64,000 nucleotides of DNA, taken from positions 25,905 to 89,904 of the forward strand of contig JAGQDJ010000201.1 of assembly GCA_022885665.1 (NCBI GenBank), written 5' to 3'. Positions 11,394 through 23,100 of the stretch are shown piece by piece. A model generated the notes under the pieces. The model did not search any database and was not told the origin of the DNA. It saw nothing but the letters and a program-made list of their open reading frames with translations. This DNA comes from Triops longicaudatus (taxonomy: Eukaryota; Arthropoda; Branchiopoda; Notostraca; Triopsidae). The position numbers and the translations under genes were made by a program. Position 1 is the stretch's first letter. The number at the start of each line of letters is the position of its first letter.

Positions 11394-11884
11394 TTTTCAC
11401 CGGATCCAAAGAAGCTAACAAACAGGAAAGCAAAGCCGTTGGACGCTCCGCCTGCGCAGACGTGGCGTCGTCACCAGACACGTGACCAAGACAGCCAATG
11501 GGAAATGCCTATTCAAATTCTAGCGCCAAGACAAATCAAACAATGGCTTAACCGCAAAATCCGCTCTTTCAGATTCCACCCGAAAAACCTCTGCCTCCTT
11601 CATATAAACTTTATTATGATAGAAAACGCATATATTAATAATTTATACTAGAAAACCCCCGAAATATATTAGAACACGGAAATTTTCTCACTAGGTTAGG
11701 CTCGCTATATGTAGTATAACGAGTCTAGGGGAGACGCCAAGCTCCTCAGCGACACCAAGCGTTTCCGGATGTCGCTTCCCTTCATTACGGTCACTAAAGC
11801 GTGTAGTCGTTGGCGGAGTGAGACATAGAATTTTAAAGCCAGAAGTTATTTAATTTTTATATTAAAACTTTATTCGACTACATT
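11394..11884. promoter_or_regulatory. Divergent promoter H2A.Z / squid with E-box and CCAAT box
   Basis: 491 bp between opposing start codons. CACGTG at 11479-11484 and CCAAT at 11495-11499 lie about 90-105 bp upstream of the H2A.Z ATG, a common layout in histone-variant promoters. No coding signal. Confidence 0.5.
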
Positions 11885-14800
11885 ATGGCCGAACAAGATT
11901 ACAGTGACGATATGACACATGGTGGTTTCGGCCAAGAACAAGAAGATAGCCAAGGCTACGACGAAAGCCAGCGAAACGACGAAGCCATGGACGATGGAAC
12001 CAATGGCGGATCTTACCAATCTTTTCCTCAGAACCAGCAAAACCGTCAACAAGGCACCGGCAACAGCAGTGCCAACATTCCTGGTAAAGATGAAGACAGG
12101 TAAGTCATTTTGTTTTATTCCGTAAATAACTGGAAAATTTCGGAGAGAAGGGGGAGTGTAGCGGCGTGGGCCGCCATTTGCAAAGCCGGTTTCTCTTAAC
12201 TTATGCCGCAAAATGGCGCCCAAGCCATGCGGTATCCCCCTCCCCACTTTTGCGAAGACAAAAGTCTTAGCTTTGAAGTAATTTTGTAGCCAAAAGAGAG
12301 CCACTATGATTAATTTGCCGTTTTACTCCCCTACTTGCCCCAGTCATTAATCTCATGCAAAGCGTCATATTTTTGTAAAATCAAATAAACGTTTCGTTTT
12401 CGTCTCATTGGTCTCAATTTTTATGAAATAAATGGTCAACTTTGTATCTGATTGTTGTGCCGAAACTTTTGTACAAAGACAAGATAATTAAACGACTAGT
12501 GTATTTTTTGCTTTCGAATGTACGTGCTATCAAAGAGCAGTTTCATGATAAAAATCAATATCATGTGCCTTAAAAACTTTATTGTGGAAAACCGTGTGGA
12601 TAATAAAAAGAAAGCAATTACCATAAAACTCACGTATATGCAGCTCAGCGTGGAGTTGAAGCGGGAGCCCGCCAAATTTTACGGCCACCTTGGAAGAAGA
12701 GCTGAAGAATTTTAGCCTGGAGTTAAAGCGCCATTTTGGCTTGCGTTGGACCAGCCGTGCCTACAGCCGCAGCATCTTGAGCGACAGATGGTATTTATGG
12801 CCTATACCCATATAGCCTACCGTTGCTCAACCGTTCAAAAGAAACGCACACAGGCGAACTGGCTCAAAGAGAGACTTAGCTCTTTTTCTCTTACTCGAAA
12901 GTAGAGCCTTCAGCCATTTGCCAAATGCTCAAGACCGTCGAATGAAAAAGAATCATAAATCATTTCCGTCTAGTGAAAAAGAAAACCTTTTTGACCTCCA
13001 AGATTCAAAATCCTTTGGTTCCTAAAAACTTTGCAATTTTAGTGTATGTGCGTCGTCAAGCGTTTGCGGATCTTTATTGCCCAATTGGAAATCATTCAAC
13101 TTTGATTTTTTTATGACTAATGGTCTTTGCATATATTTTCACAAAGAAAAAGGCTCATTCATGGTTCCATGTAACGTTTTGTAGCTTGGAGTGATTGCTC
13201 TCCGCCAGCCAGAATCGATTTTTACCATGTTCTTCCTAATTATGTTCATATTTGTGCTCTTACAGGATTTAGATTAAACTAACTGGTAAAGGTTTTTGGG
13301 CTTCGTTAGATTGTTTCTGAATGCCAGTTTTAATTTAGTTCAGGCTCAGAATGTTTTTGTTAACTTTCCCTACGTCACTTGCACCAAACTTTATCTTATA
13401 ATTTGTTAGTGGTGTGGTTTGGCTTATGCAGTTTTTTCTATTTTTTTAGGAAACTTTTCGTTGGTGCCCTGAGCTGGGAAACCACTGACAGTGAGTACTT
13501 CCTTGTTTTGTAAAGGGATTTTTATTAATCCTCGCTTTGCTTATTGCAGAGGATCTTCGCGACTATTTCGGCAAATATGGTGAAATTGAAAGCGTTAATG
13601 TCAAGACCGACTCACTGACTGGTCGTTCCCGAGGCTTTGCCTTCATCGTGTTCAAAGAATCCGAGGCTATTGATAAGGTACTAAATTTAAAAATTGCCAA
13701 GTATTGATGAATATTAAAGGATTTCTTATTGTTATTATTTAGATTTTAGCCGCGGGTGATCACCACATTAACAACAAGAAGGTGGACCCCAAGAAAGCCA
13801 AAGCCAGGCACGGCAAGATTTTCGTCGGTGGTCTGCCTCCTGATGCTACTGACGATGAAATTCGCGACTTCTTCGCCAAATTTGGTTCGGTAAGCACACT
13901 TCTCTTTGAATTATCTTTCTATTCGGTTTTTCATGATGTTTCAGTTCTGCTACTGACGTTTAGCGACGACAACTACCCCACTGATTATTTTTTTTCTGCA
14001 TGTTGGTCCGGAAATAAATTATTTAGTGGTCATAGTAAGGGCATATTCTAAAAATGTTCTTCTCTCCTTCAGATTGTGGAAGTTGAAATGCCCTTTGACA
14101 AGATGCGAGGGCAGCGCAAAGGCTTCTGCTTTATCACGTACGACAATGACCAAGTTGTACAAGAACTTCTCAAGACTCCTAAACAAACCATTAAAGGCAA
14201 GGATGTTGATGTGAAGAAAGCCACGCCTAGGACAGATGCCCCGATGGGAATGGGCGGTATGCCCATGGGTATGCGCGGAAGGGGTGGTCCTATGGGTATG
14301 CGTGGTGCTCCACGCGGAAGGGGTGGTCCCCCCACTGGAGGTAAATACTGTGTATTACTGGAAAATCTTTTTCATGATGTTATTCAGTTCTGCTACTGAC
14401 GTTTGGCGATGACAACTACCTCCTGATTTTTCTTAAAATAGCATCTTTTGCATTTAGCAAAGTGAGAATTGGACACTAAATGTGTGTTTGATAGGTTGGG
14501 GTGGTCCTGGAGGTTACCCTCCCGCCCATGGCGGTTATTATGGGGGTTATAATCAAGGTTATGGAGGCTACGGTGGAGGTAAGTAAGGTTTTGTGTTGGA
14601 GGATGGGAGGAGTGTATTATATTCTGGTGCCTCTACGCTGGAACCGTCGAGGTTGAACGTTATATTTTTTTAAAACTGTATAGCTATCATCCAGTGTAGT
14701 TTGATGCATTGATTTATTGGACGGTTTCAGCGGGAGACCATATATAATACACGAGTTTAAGCCAGAAGTCTGACGTGATTTTTTTTATTTATCTTCTTTT

Positions 14801-15016
14801 TTCCCGAAGGTTATGATTACTACGGAAACCCTGGGGGTTATGCGGGATCTTACACCGGTTGGTACGACGGTAAGGTTTTATTAGAAGAGTTCAGTTAGCA
14901 TTTTGCAATTTATTGCTCTTGCAGGTAGCAACCAACCAGGCTACAACAGCGCGGGGGGCTATAGTGGTGGCAAAACAAGAGGCGGAAGAGGAGCACCCCG
15001 ACATCAACCTTACTAA
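11885..15016 (+). CDS. sqd: Squid-type hnRNP (two RRMs, glycine-rich tail)
   Basis: RNA-binding hnRNP A/B-D family protein. Drosophila Squid acts in mRNA localisation, export and splicing. Eight exons (11885-12099, 13450-13490, 13550-13677, 13743-13889, 14073-14340, 14495-14578, 14810-14869, 14925-15016) encode 344 residues. Residues 1-71 are Gln/Asp/Gly-rich and disordered. RRM1 (about 73-150) has RNP2 LFVGALSW and RNP1 RGFAFIVF. The linker DPKKAKARHGK and RRM2 (about 153-230; IFVGGLPPD, KGFCFITY) match Squid closely. A Met/Gly/Arg repeat and a Gly/Tyr-rich tail end in RHQPY, also the Squid C-terminus. The short tail exons are all phase 1 and could be skipped without frameshift. Intron 1 is 1.35 kb; introns 4 and 5 carry snoRNA-like elements. 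Confidence 0.93.
12100..13449 (+). promoter_or_regulatory. Long first intron of squid with repeated GCGCCATTTT motifs
   Basis: This is the only long intron of squid. GCGCCATTTT occurs at 12728-12737 and in reverse orientation at 12210-12219; a related GCCGCCATTTG ends at 12180. The GCCAT core is bound by Pho/YY1 proteins, so a regulatory role is plausible but unproven. No coding exon was recognised inside. Confidence 0.35.
13927..13986 (+). ncRNA. Candidate C/D-box snoRNA, copy 1 (squid intron 4)
   Basis: A 60-nt element with C box ATGATGT (13933-13939), D' CTGA (13953-13956), C'-like GCGACGAC and D box CTGA (13981-13984). The D box is 88 nt before the intron acceptor, within the usual window for intron-processed C/D snoRNAs. 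It is nearly repeated in the next intron. The C box departs from RTGATGA at its last base and no strong terminal stem is visible, so the call is tentative. Confidence 0.5.
14368..14428 (+). ncRNA. Candidate C/D-box snoRNA, copy 2 (squid intron 5)
   Basis: A 61-nt paralogue of the intron 4 element, with about five differences including a 2-nt insertion. C box ATGATGT (14374-14380), D' CTGA (14396-14399), C' CGATGAC, a better match than in copy 1, and D CTGA (14423-14426). The D box lies 68 nt from the acceptor. The shared block TCAGTTCTGCTACTGACGTT precedes and includes D'. Variable bases fall in and just before C' and before D. Confidence 0.55.
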
Positions 15017-15146
15017 GTGTGGTGGGTTTTGTTTGTAATTGTCGTTGTTGGTGAACGAATGATAAAAGAATAAGTAACATCCCATATGAACATCATCCTT
15101 GTGTATCATTTTTGAGTAATCTAGACATTTTGTGACATGCCGCAAG

Positions 15147-15152
15147 AATAAA
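15147..15152 (+). terminator. squid poly(A) signal
   Basis: AATAAA 131 nt after the squid stop, followed by a T-rich and GT-rich stretch. Confidence 0.7.
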
Positions 15153-17394
15153 AGATGAATTTTTCGTTAAACGTTTTCTGTTCTTCATTTGTGTTGAATA
15201 CAAAAGTTACTCGTTACATAAGATACTTTCTTTTTGCATAGTAACGTCGCACTTCTTATCAAGGAGTGTAATTTAGAAGCCAGGGAATGCCGGACAAAAT
15301 TGCAAGGTGGCTCGTATGTTGTCCGATTGCACGTAGAAACGTTTGGTTGGCTTGCTCAGAAAAGGGTTATGTAGCGATATGGTCGTCTTAACTTTGGCAT
15401 AGTGTGTTGACAGATGTTCTCACTTCCTATAAGTGCATATGCATTCGGAGTAAGTTAAGTTGGCCCAGGCTCGAGTAACAACAGATCGCCCCGGCTGGCA
15501 CGCGCCACATGGGGGACATGGCAGTTTGGAGCTTCATGGCGGCTAGATCCAGCTGACGTGACAACAACATGAACTCGTGCAGCGGCAACCAACCTTTTCC
15601 GATCCATTGGGGAAGTCATTTCCTGTTGGAAGCGATGCTGTAAGTGCTCTATTTTTTCTATACGAGTTTTGTATGTGGTCCAGCGAACTTACCAACATCT
15701 TGTACCAAGCACTGTTTCCGTGTTGAGTTCTTTATCGAGTCTCTTGTAAGCTGGCTGCGACGGAAAGGGAAGACGAAACCGGTCAAGGCGCTGAAACCAG
15801 GAATTAACCCGCTTTGACAGACTTGTTTGCTTGCCAGCTTGAGGTCAGATATGAGGAACGTGACTCAGGTCAACCTATATTAAGCCACGGTTAAACACTT
15901 GGCATCCATATGGTGTGAAACTGATGTCATTTAGCGACATTTGAAACCCTGACCGAGGTGTATCCGTGGTCAGTCGCTGGTGTCAAGAGTTGACCTAAGG
16001 TTTTCGAGGAATCAAGCTAGCGGTATGTTTCAGCCTGGTTCGCCGTTCTCAATTAACACCAGCGGTTGGCGTTTTGTTCGACAAGGTACGAAAAAATCGG
16101 ACTTTCTTAGGAGGTACAGTAAAGCTCAGGAGGAAAGGTAGTAACGATGCTTGGTTGATCGCACTATTGCACAATGTTCTCTGTAAATACCCGGGTCTTC
16201 ATTAAAAGTAAAGCAAGCGTTAAACGGCCACGATCGGCACTTGTCTGGTCCTTGTTCGACAAGAATAGTTCTTCCGTGCCACTGATTTTTGCAAAGCAAC
16301 TCAATTGCACGCTCGGTGATTGGCACGTGCGAAGCAATCCAAGGGCCAAGGCACAGCTGTGTGGCATAATCTGTTCATGCGTATAGCTTGACTCGCTTTC
16401 CGAAAAAATATTATTGGAATAAAAAAGAGCATTGGAATGCTTTAAGACCGTGAAAACTTTTTTTTTTTTTTGCCTCAAGGAGGTGGTGGAATTACTGTGG
16501 TGGGTTCTAACTAAGGTCTGTCGTAAGCCCAGACGTGCCTCAGTGACGCTCATTTAATTCCTACTATCGCATCGTCAAGTATCCTTAAACGCTAGGATCA
16601 CGATTATTTCAAAAAGTGGGGGGAAAATAATTGCTTATTGAGATTGTTGAGCAAAAAGTTATCAAGAACAATAAGAAAACCATCGGATTCAGGTTCCTGC
16701 TTCTGTGCTACGGTCTCATTTCACGACTCGTTGACAAACGGTTAGACTTGAAAGGACGTTGTTTTGTTTCCATCTCGTTTCCAGGTTCCAGGAAGGAAGA
16801 AAGGGTTATAAGCTGAATTATGAAAAAGATTCACTTTGGGTTGAGGACACCACGCGTGTCCTGTACTACTATGTACTGACCTGCGTCTACGTAGGTATGT
16901 TTCTTTCCAAATATGCTTTCACCGGGGAAGTGAAAGAGTAGTTCCGGTCGGAAATGAGTAACCTCAACTTCGTTTTGGTGACGTCAGAAGGAAATGGAGC
17001 AAAAACAATCCAAAAAGCACACGACGGTGGCCTTCTTTTGTACGTGTGTATCGTATTCCAAGAATGTGTAATTATGTAAGGCTTTCCTTGTGCTGCATTT
17101 TTGAGCGAAAGTCAAAGAGCGTCGTAATCGAAAGTAAATTTTAATATGGGACTGGCTTTTTTGTGTGGAGGTGGATTCCTTCTTGCTTTTGGGGACCTGT
17201 GACGCACATGTTAAGGGGTCGAAATGGTAAAAACTGTGTCTGTTTGGTGTTTGCCATGTTCTCGGTCCCTGTTGGTTCCCAATCAAGCCGGAAAGCTGGT
17301 GTACGGCCGTCCGCTGCGACTTGTCATGGAATCGAGGCAGAGAAGCACCTGGCACCTGCCATGATGATGATGACCCTCGGCTATCCTGGTCAAT

Positions 17395-17679
17395 AATCGT
17401 CCACGTGGAACGAACCGGCCAAGCAGTATGACAGACAAAACCACGTTCCAGAATCCCTGACTTGAAACCTGGAAGCGGACGACTATTTCCGACCTAGGCA
17501 AAAAACAATGCGATAAACGCCAAACACCTCCCCTCTGCTTGGTTATTGCATTCCTGATCTGAGCAAAGTTAGTACCTCTGCCAGCTTTCACCAACAAGGG
17601 TGAAGAAAAAGAAAAATCCTATGAGTCAGTCGCTTTTTGCAAAACCTTTGGGCTCTTAGCAGACAATCGTCCACGTGGA
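17395..17679. promoter_or_regulatory. Duplicated E-box block
   Basis: AATCGTCCACGTGGA occurs at 17395-17409 and again at 17665-17679. It contains the ten-base palindrome TCCACGTGGA with a CACGTG core, a bHLH-type site. Two exact copies 270 bp apart suggest a regulatory pair or a small local duplication. Confidence 0.3.
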
Positions 17680-20065
17680 TGATCTGGGATTAAGTTTATT
17701 GCCCTCCAGTCTTTTTATGAAGTTACTAAGCTTGTGTTACAACATATCATAAAATATTTACCAATTCGGACACTGACTATTAGCACACGAACGGACCACC
17801 CAATGCAACCACGAGGCATTATTATAGCAAGCTGCTTGGGAGGTAATCACTGCCCCCAGAATGTACGCAGCATCTCCTTAAACGGGCAAAGATATAGCTG
17901 CAATATGGGTTCCCGCATGATGAAATCTGAAGGGAATGAAAAGAAATCACCTTCCCCCCATATCCCGTGTTCCCGCACATTAATTTCGTCGCTGCGCAGT
18001 AATAACGTGTAGAGCTAACATACGCCGTTAAAGATAAAGAGACCCTATAAAGCAGTTGCGTGACACATTTCAGAAGTCAGCCGCTTTTTTTGCCCCGCAA
18101 TACAACAAACGGCTCCTTTCCAACGCAAACACGTTCAACTTGCATGGGTCATTCAGGGTCATGTGTTGCCACCCCTTTTCTAAACGAATTTGCGCCACGT
18201 GTGTGGGCTCAAGTTGAGATCTGTAAAAACGATTACGCCACATAGATTTCTTCAAGACTTTGTAACCGTAGAGCCTGCTAAATATTACGTGAAAGATCAC
18301 GTAACATGAAGGCAGCCTATGTCGTGATCCCCGTCTTCTTACATTGTAATCACACCTTGTGCCTCTGTTTCTAAATTTAGCATCTAAGACACTACCTGGC
18401 CGAGGTAGCGCATAAGAGTATGAACTATCAAAACAGCAGGAGGCCAGTAGACGGCAAATAAATGAAAAACTCACTATCATTTTCGCCTCTACATTTTTCT
18501 TTTTTTTTTTTCTTTTTTGGTGGCGTATAAAATACGCGTAATTTTTTTTTCTCTTGTTGGAAGCTTAATCGCAAGGCGTGACCAAAAGGAAATGAGTAGT
18601 AAAACCTTTCGTTTGGCTAGAAAAGTAAAGACTTTAATAGCTCTAAATTTGTATTGATCTAAGAAAGGGGGCTCTGTAATTTCAGAAGGTACAGGTCCGC
18701 TTTGGCTGGCAACCCCCCTTATATTCCATCTCTCCCATTTTCTGCGGGTCCAGATCTACCGCACCGCGAAAGATCACATCCTTCAGCTTTATCATGTTAA
18801 AACCCTTTAAGTAGATCTCTCCTCGCCATATCTACAGCATTGTACTTAGCATCTTTGCTTTGGGAGACGCAGGAGTGCAGACGTTGAAAAGTGGATAAGC
18901 CACAAGCATAATAGCTACGGCAGCCCGAGCCGTTGTAAAACTAGCTAACTGGGGCAGCTGCTCATAATATGTCTAACCCCTTCTTCAACAAGGATTGCTA
19001 GAACCCTTGACGGCGGAGTATACGGGAGCTGAGAAGCAGCAGGGCTGAGAGGGTGGAAAACCGAGCAAGGTGTGAAGGTGCAGGTCAGAGTTCAAAGTCA
19101 GCACAATGTTAATACCCCAGCAATGGCACGACGACTGAAGGGGCAGCCAAGCAAGCAGATGGCTGACTGGTCGCTTGATGAGCCGTGAATTGGAGCGCCG
19201 TCGTGACCATCGAATGTCATGTCCTCATAAGCCGCCATTTAACCATTTTTTTCACTGAGTGGAGGGTAGCTAAACGCTCGCAAGACTATTACTGGTGGTC
19301 CCCTTTGATACCACCCTGGTCAACTGTTTGATTATGGGGTTTTAATAGGTCTCAGAAGTTTTTTTCAGGCTTTATTATTTTTCTACTGAGTTGGGCTCGA
19401 GCAAAAGCCAGGCAGTAAAAAACTGTCTAAAGACAAAAAGGGTGCACGGACTCATTCCGGAGCATTGATAATGGTGTTTTACGATGGGTAATGAGCACCA
19501 GGTGCTTCGGTAGCTAGTGATCTAAAACTAATAGCTCACACGCGAAATAAAGCAAACATACGAAACTCATGTATATTTACAGGTAAACTGTGTAACGAAC
19601 TTGCCTGTAAGAATGAGTATGAAAGAAAATTCAAAAAAGATTGACTGAAATCAAAATTGGTCGAGAGTATGGTGGCTTTTTTGTGCCTGGGCCTTGTTGT
19701 GTGTAATTAGTAATGGAAATAGAGTTCGTGCGTAATCTGTAACGTCAACAGTTAGGTTTTATTTGGCATACAAAGTATGTTTTAAGTTAAGAGGTCCGGG
19801 TTGGACCAACAGCCAACGGCGGACTTGAGGTTGCACGAATGATAAGCTAAGCCAGTCGAGAGCAATTAGACAAGTCCCCATAAAGTTACCTGCTTCTTTT
19901 CTTTTGTCTTACCTTTCCAGATTGAATTGAGAAAGGATTCAAACATGGCGGTAAGCAGCTTCTTCCCGAGTTGAGACCTCCCCGGGAGTCGTAAAACAAG
20001 AGTTTTTCAGGTGGAGGAACGCACAAAGCAAGCTGGGAAGGAAATTCCCCTGATAAGCCCTTAAC

Positions 20066-20109
20066 AAAAAAAAAAAAAAAAAAAAAAAGAAAAAAAAAGA
20101 AAAAAAAAA
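20066..20109. repeat. Poly-A tract
   Basis: 44 bases, A except for isolated G. It may be the remnant of a retroposed sequence; no recognisable body precedes it. Confidence 0.8.
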
Positions 20110-23100
20110 CTTTTGGGGTACATTACATCTACTTGGGGTACTGCACCAAATAGATCTCTAAACCGAAAAGATTCTCGTGTAGACAGAAAGAGAAAAAGGG
20201 GAGTTGGAAGTATCTGAAAGACAGTCCAAGTTGGTTAAAACAAAGAAAGGTGTGCTTTGTGTGTCAGGTGAAAGAAGGGTCGCTTTAACCCGCCTGCTTA
20301 TTAGTCCAAGCAACCTGTCATTGTTACTGATGTGGAAGGCATGCTAAAACCACCTTATTTGCATACAGACCCCGCACAAGATGAGAAAGCTTTCTTTAAC
20401 GTGCCGCGTTTTTCTTCAATTCCCCCTCTCTCTTTCGTTCCCTTGCCTCAACACAGCCTCACGACAGCTCGAAAACCTTTCCCGAATCCTCGATCCCCAA
20501 ACATGTAGTAAAAGCCGAGAATTGACTGTGGAAAAGCGACGACCTACGAGTTTTTTAAGGTATTCGCAGTGGCTTGTTAACACCCTGTATTGCTCTCGTG
20601 TTTTTAAACCCTAAGTAGTTTTAATGAGCTGCTTGCCAACTAGTCATTATTGAAAGCGGCAGGGTTGGGACCCAAATAAAAGGGAAACAATCTACTTGGG
20701 ACCGCGATTTGCATGCAGCAGCGCAGATACCGCACACGGAGCAGTTTGGCGCTCGAAATCAGTAGGCGGGTTCTAGGAACAGTATTCTCTTAACCGCTCA
20801 CTAGGAGAAGAACTCAATTTATATTTGAAGACCAGAAAAAAAGGGACAAGAAAAACGGAGAAAAAGACCAATAAAGTTTTCCACTCTTGTCCCATTTAGG
20901 GGCTGTGTGTCACTTTTTTTTTCAAATTGATCGGTGACTTATAGCACTTTTATGGGGGGCCAGAGGCCACCAGAGCTCATTTTTGCCCTTAGTGAGAAGA
21001 TTAGTAATGTTCTAAAATGAGCCAAAAAAAGGATCTTGTTTAGCTATCGAGTAAAGAAAAGGTTGGGTGTTCTCTAGCGGAAGAAAAAAAAAGTGAGAGG
21101 GGGGCACGTGCCTGCTATTATTTCTTTCGAAGTAGCGTCAAGTGAGGATATGTAAACTCTGAAGACATAACTCAGGTGTGTTTTGGCTCAAGTTAATTGT
21201 CTTCCGGGACTGAGAGTATAATGGCCGTACTGCTGATCGGATCTGATGATGGGGTCTTATACTGCCGTGTGCCTGCAACCTGCCAAACTTCTCTCGCATG
21301 CCAGGTAAAACGAACAGCTGCTGGGCTAACAGGCTGTTGCTGCTGCTTTTTGCTCCATACTACGGCTTCTCGTTATTATTGCTCCCTGTTTTGCGAGACG
21401 CACGGCACCAAAGACCAGCTGAAAAAGTTTGGAAACGAATTTTAAATTGTGGGCTCAACTCATTATAAGAGACCCTTGTTGACGTGTATAGCGGCTAGTC
21501 ATATACACAGTTACGGGCAATTTCTAGAGGATGAGGTCCTCATTTCCAGCTTTTATTTCATATGTTCTTTCTCCGAGTCGATGGCGTGTAGAAGAATTCT
21601 GAAGGCGAGCGCTGGGGCTCTGAAAAGGCCAAGGAACACGTCTAATTCTCTTTTGTTGGACGTGTTAAAATGCCCTCGAATGGAGCCGCTTGTAAGCCTA
21701 AGAGAGAGCATTTAGGGCATTTCCTACAGTTAGAGAAAAAGTGACGGGGGCACATTCCACAGCAGCAGTTGGAAAACGCTGGTTCTGGTGGACAGTCAGT
21801 AGCTGTGCTACGGTGCCATCTTTGACGATTGTCTACGTTGTCACTTTAACCTGAGCACGATGGGGGGTTCGCGGGCCCAACGAAAGCAGAACGTGGACCG
21901 AGGCAAGAGGGGTTAATCCATGGTGGACGTCGCTCGATGAACTTAACAGTACAGATTTGGGAACATTTGAACGCCTCTTTCGGGTCTCCTCCCTCCCCAC
22001 CTCCCTCTTTCTTTGCTAGACCAAGTCTAATGGAGCCGCTTGCCATCAGAGTCATGAAGACATTCCTCAAGTCAGAAAGGCATGACAACTCTGGTGGCCG
22101 CCTTCGTGGACGTGTTCCCACCACTCGGTGTAGTTTTTTCTCCCTCTTTCTAAGAGAGGTCAAACCTCTGCTGTAGTTGGGCATTTCCAATGATTGGGAC
22201 GGCGGTTTCAGGGAGAAAAATGCAAAAGAAGCTGAGACCAGCGGGGTCCAACAGCGTGGGTCGCTTAACATTTTTCTGCCAACGCCGATTTCTAGAGCTT
22301 TTGCCAGGTAGCGAGACGAAAGAGCTGTATAAATTTGTCGACTTTCGGTCACTGAAAGTTGTCACATCGTTGGCGGCTGCAGGGGGGCCTTCCACGTTTT
22401 GCGGCAACCAACGTTCCAAAAGTTTTGCAGGTTTTATACCTTTCTGCCCCCCTTTTTTCAGTTTTCTTTGACACTTTTTGGGTGCTGTGACTGGGGAGAC
22501 TCAGTTAAGCAATAATTGATGGAGGAATGACTTGGTTTACAGAAAAGCTGTAATAACCGTGAAGAATTTAAGTTAAATCTTGGAAAGGCCAAAGGACCCA
22601 CGGATAGACTCCTGATACCTTTACTCAAGGAAGCAGTAGGCTCGCATTTTGGTCCGATATTGTGGTATTATAGTCTCCCTTGTTACTTTATGGACATGGG
22701 ACAGTCCGCGGGTGACAGGCAAAGAGGTTTTCCTAATCCCATGGATTGAAGTTTTGGGTATTGCACTGTACAGTACCTTATCTGAATATGACGTGCTTTG
22801 AGATATTCCGGTTTGTACAAGACAGACACGCTTTTTTAGGCAAGAAATAAAAGTTCAGAAAAAAGGCGAACATTCATAGAATTCCGTTGGGAGTTAGAAT
22901 TCCTTCCTTCAACATTTCGCACAGGGATTAGACAAGATTTCAATCTTCACTGTCTAAATGAAGCGAGATGTATAATTGTGTTAAAATTTCAATCTTCATT
23001 AAAGGAGGTGTTTTTGGTTAAAAAGGGAGGCACAGGAGGCCTGCAGTTTGAAGAGCGCAGTACCACCCGCGGTTGTACTGGCCGCAGAACCTGCTGTAGA

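Noticed and set aside
14579..14809. Possible third snoRNA in squid intron 6 (TTGATGC ... CTGA)
   Set aside because: C box poor, D box too near the acceptor, and no similarity to the two elements upstream.
21679..22042. Repeated 14-mer AATGGAGCCGCTTG
   Set aside because: A single 14-base repeat is expected by chance in a region this large and has no palindromic or motif content.
21846..22352. 168-codon minus-strand open frame in the gene-free block
   Set aside because: No resemblance to a known family, mixed low-complexity composition and no splice partners; treated as chance.
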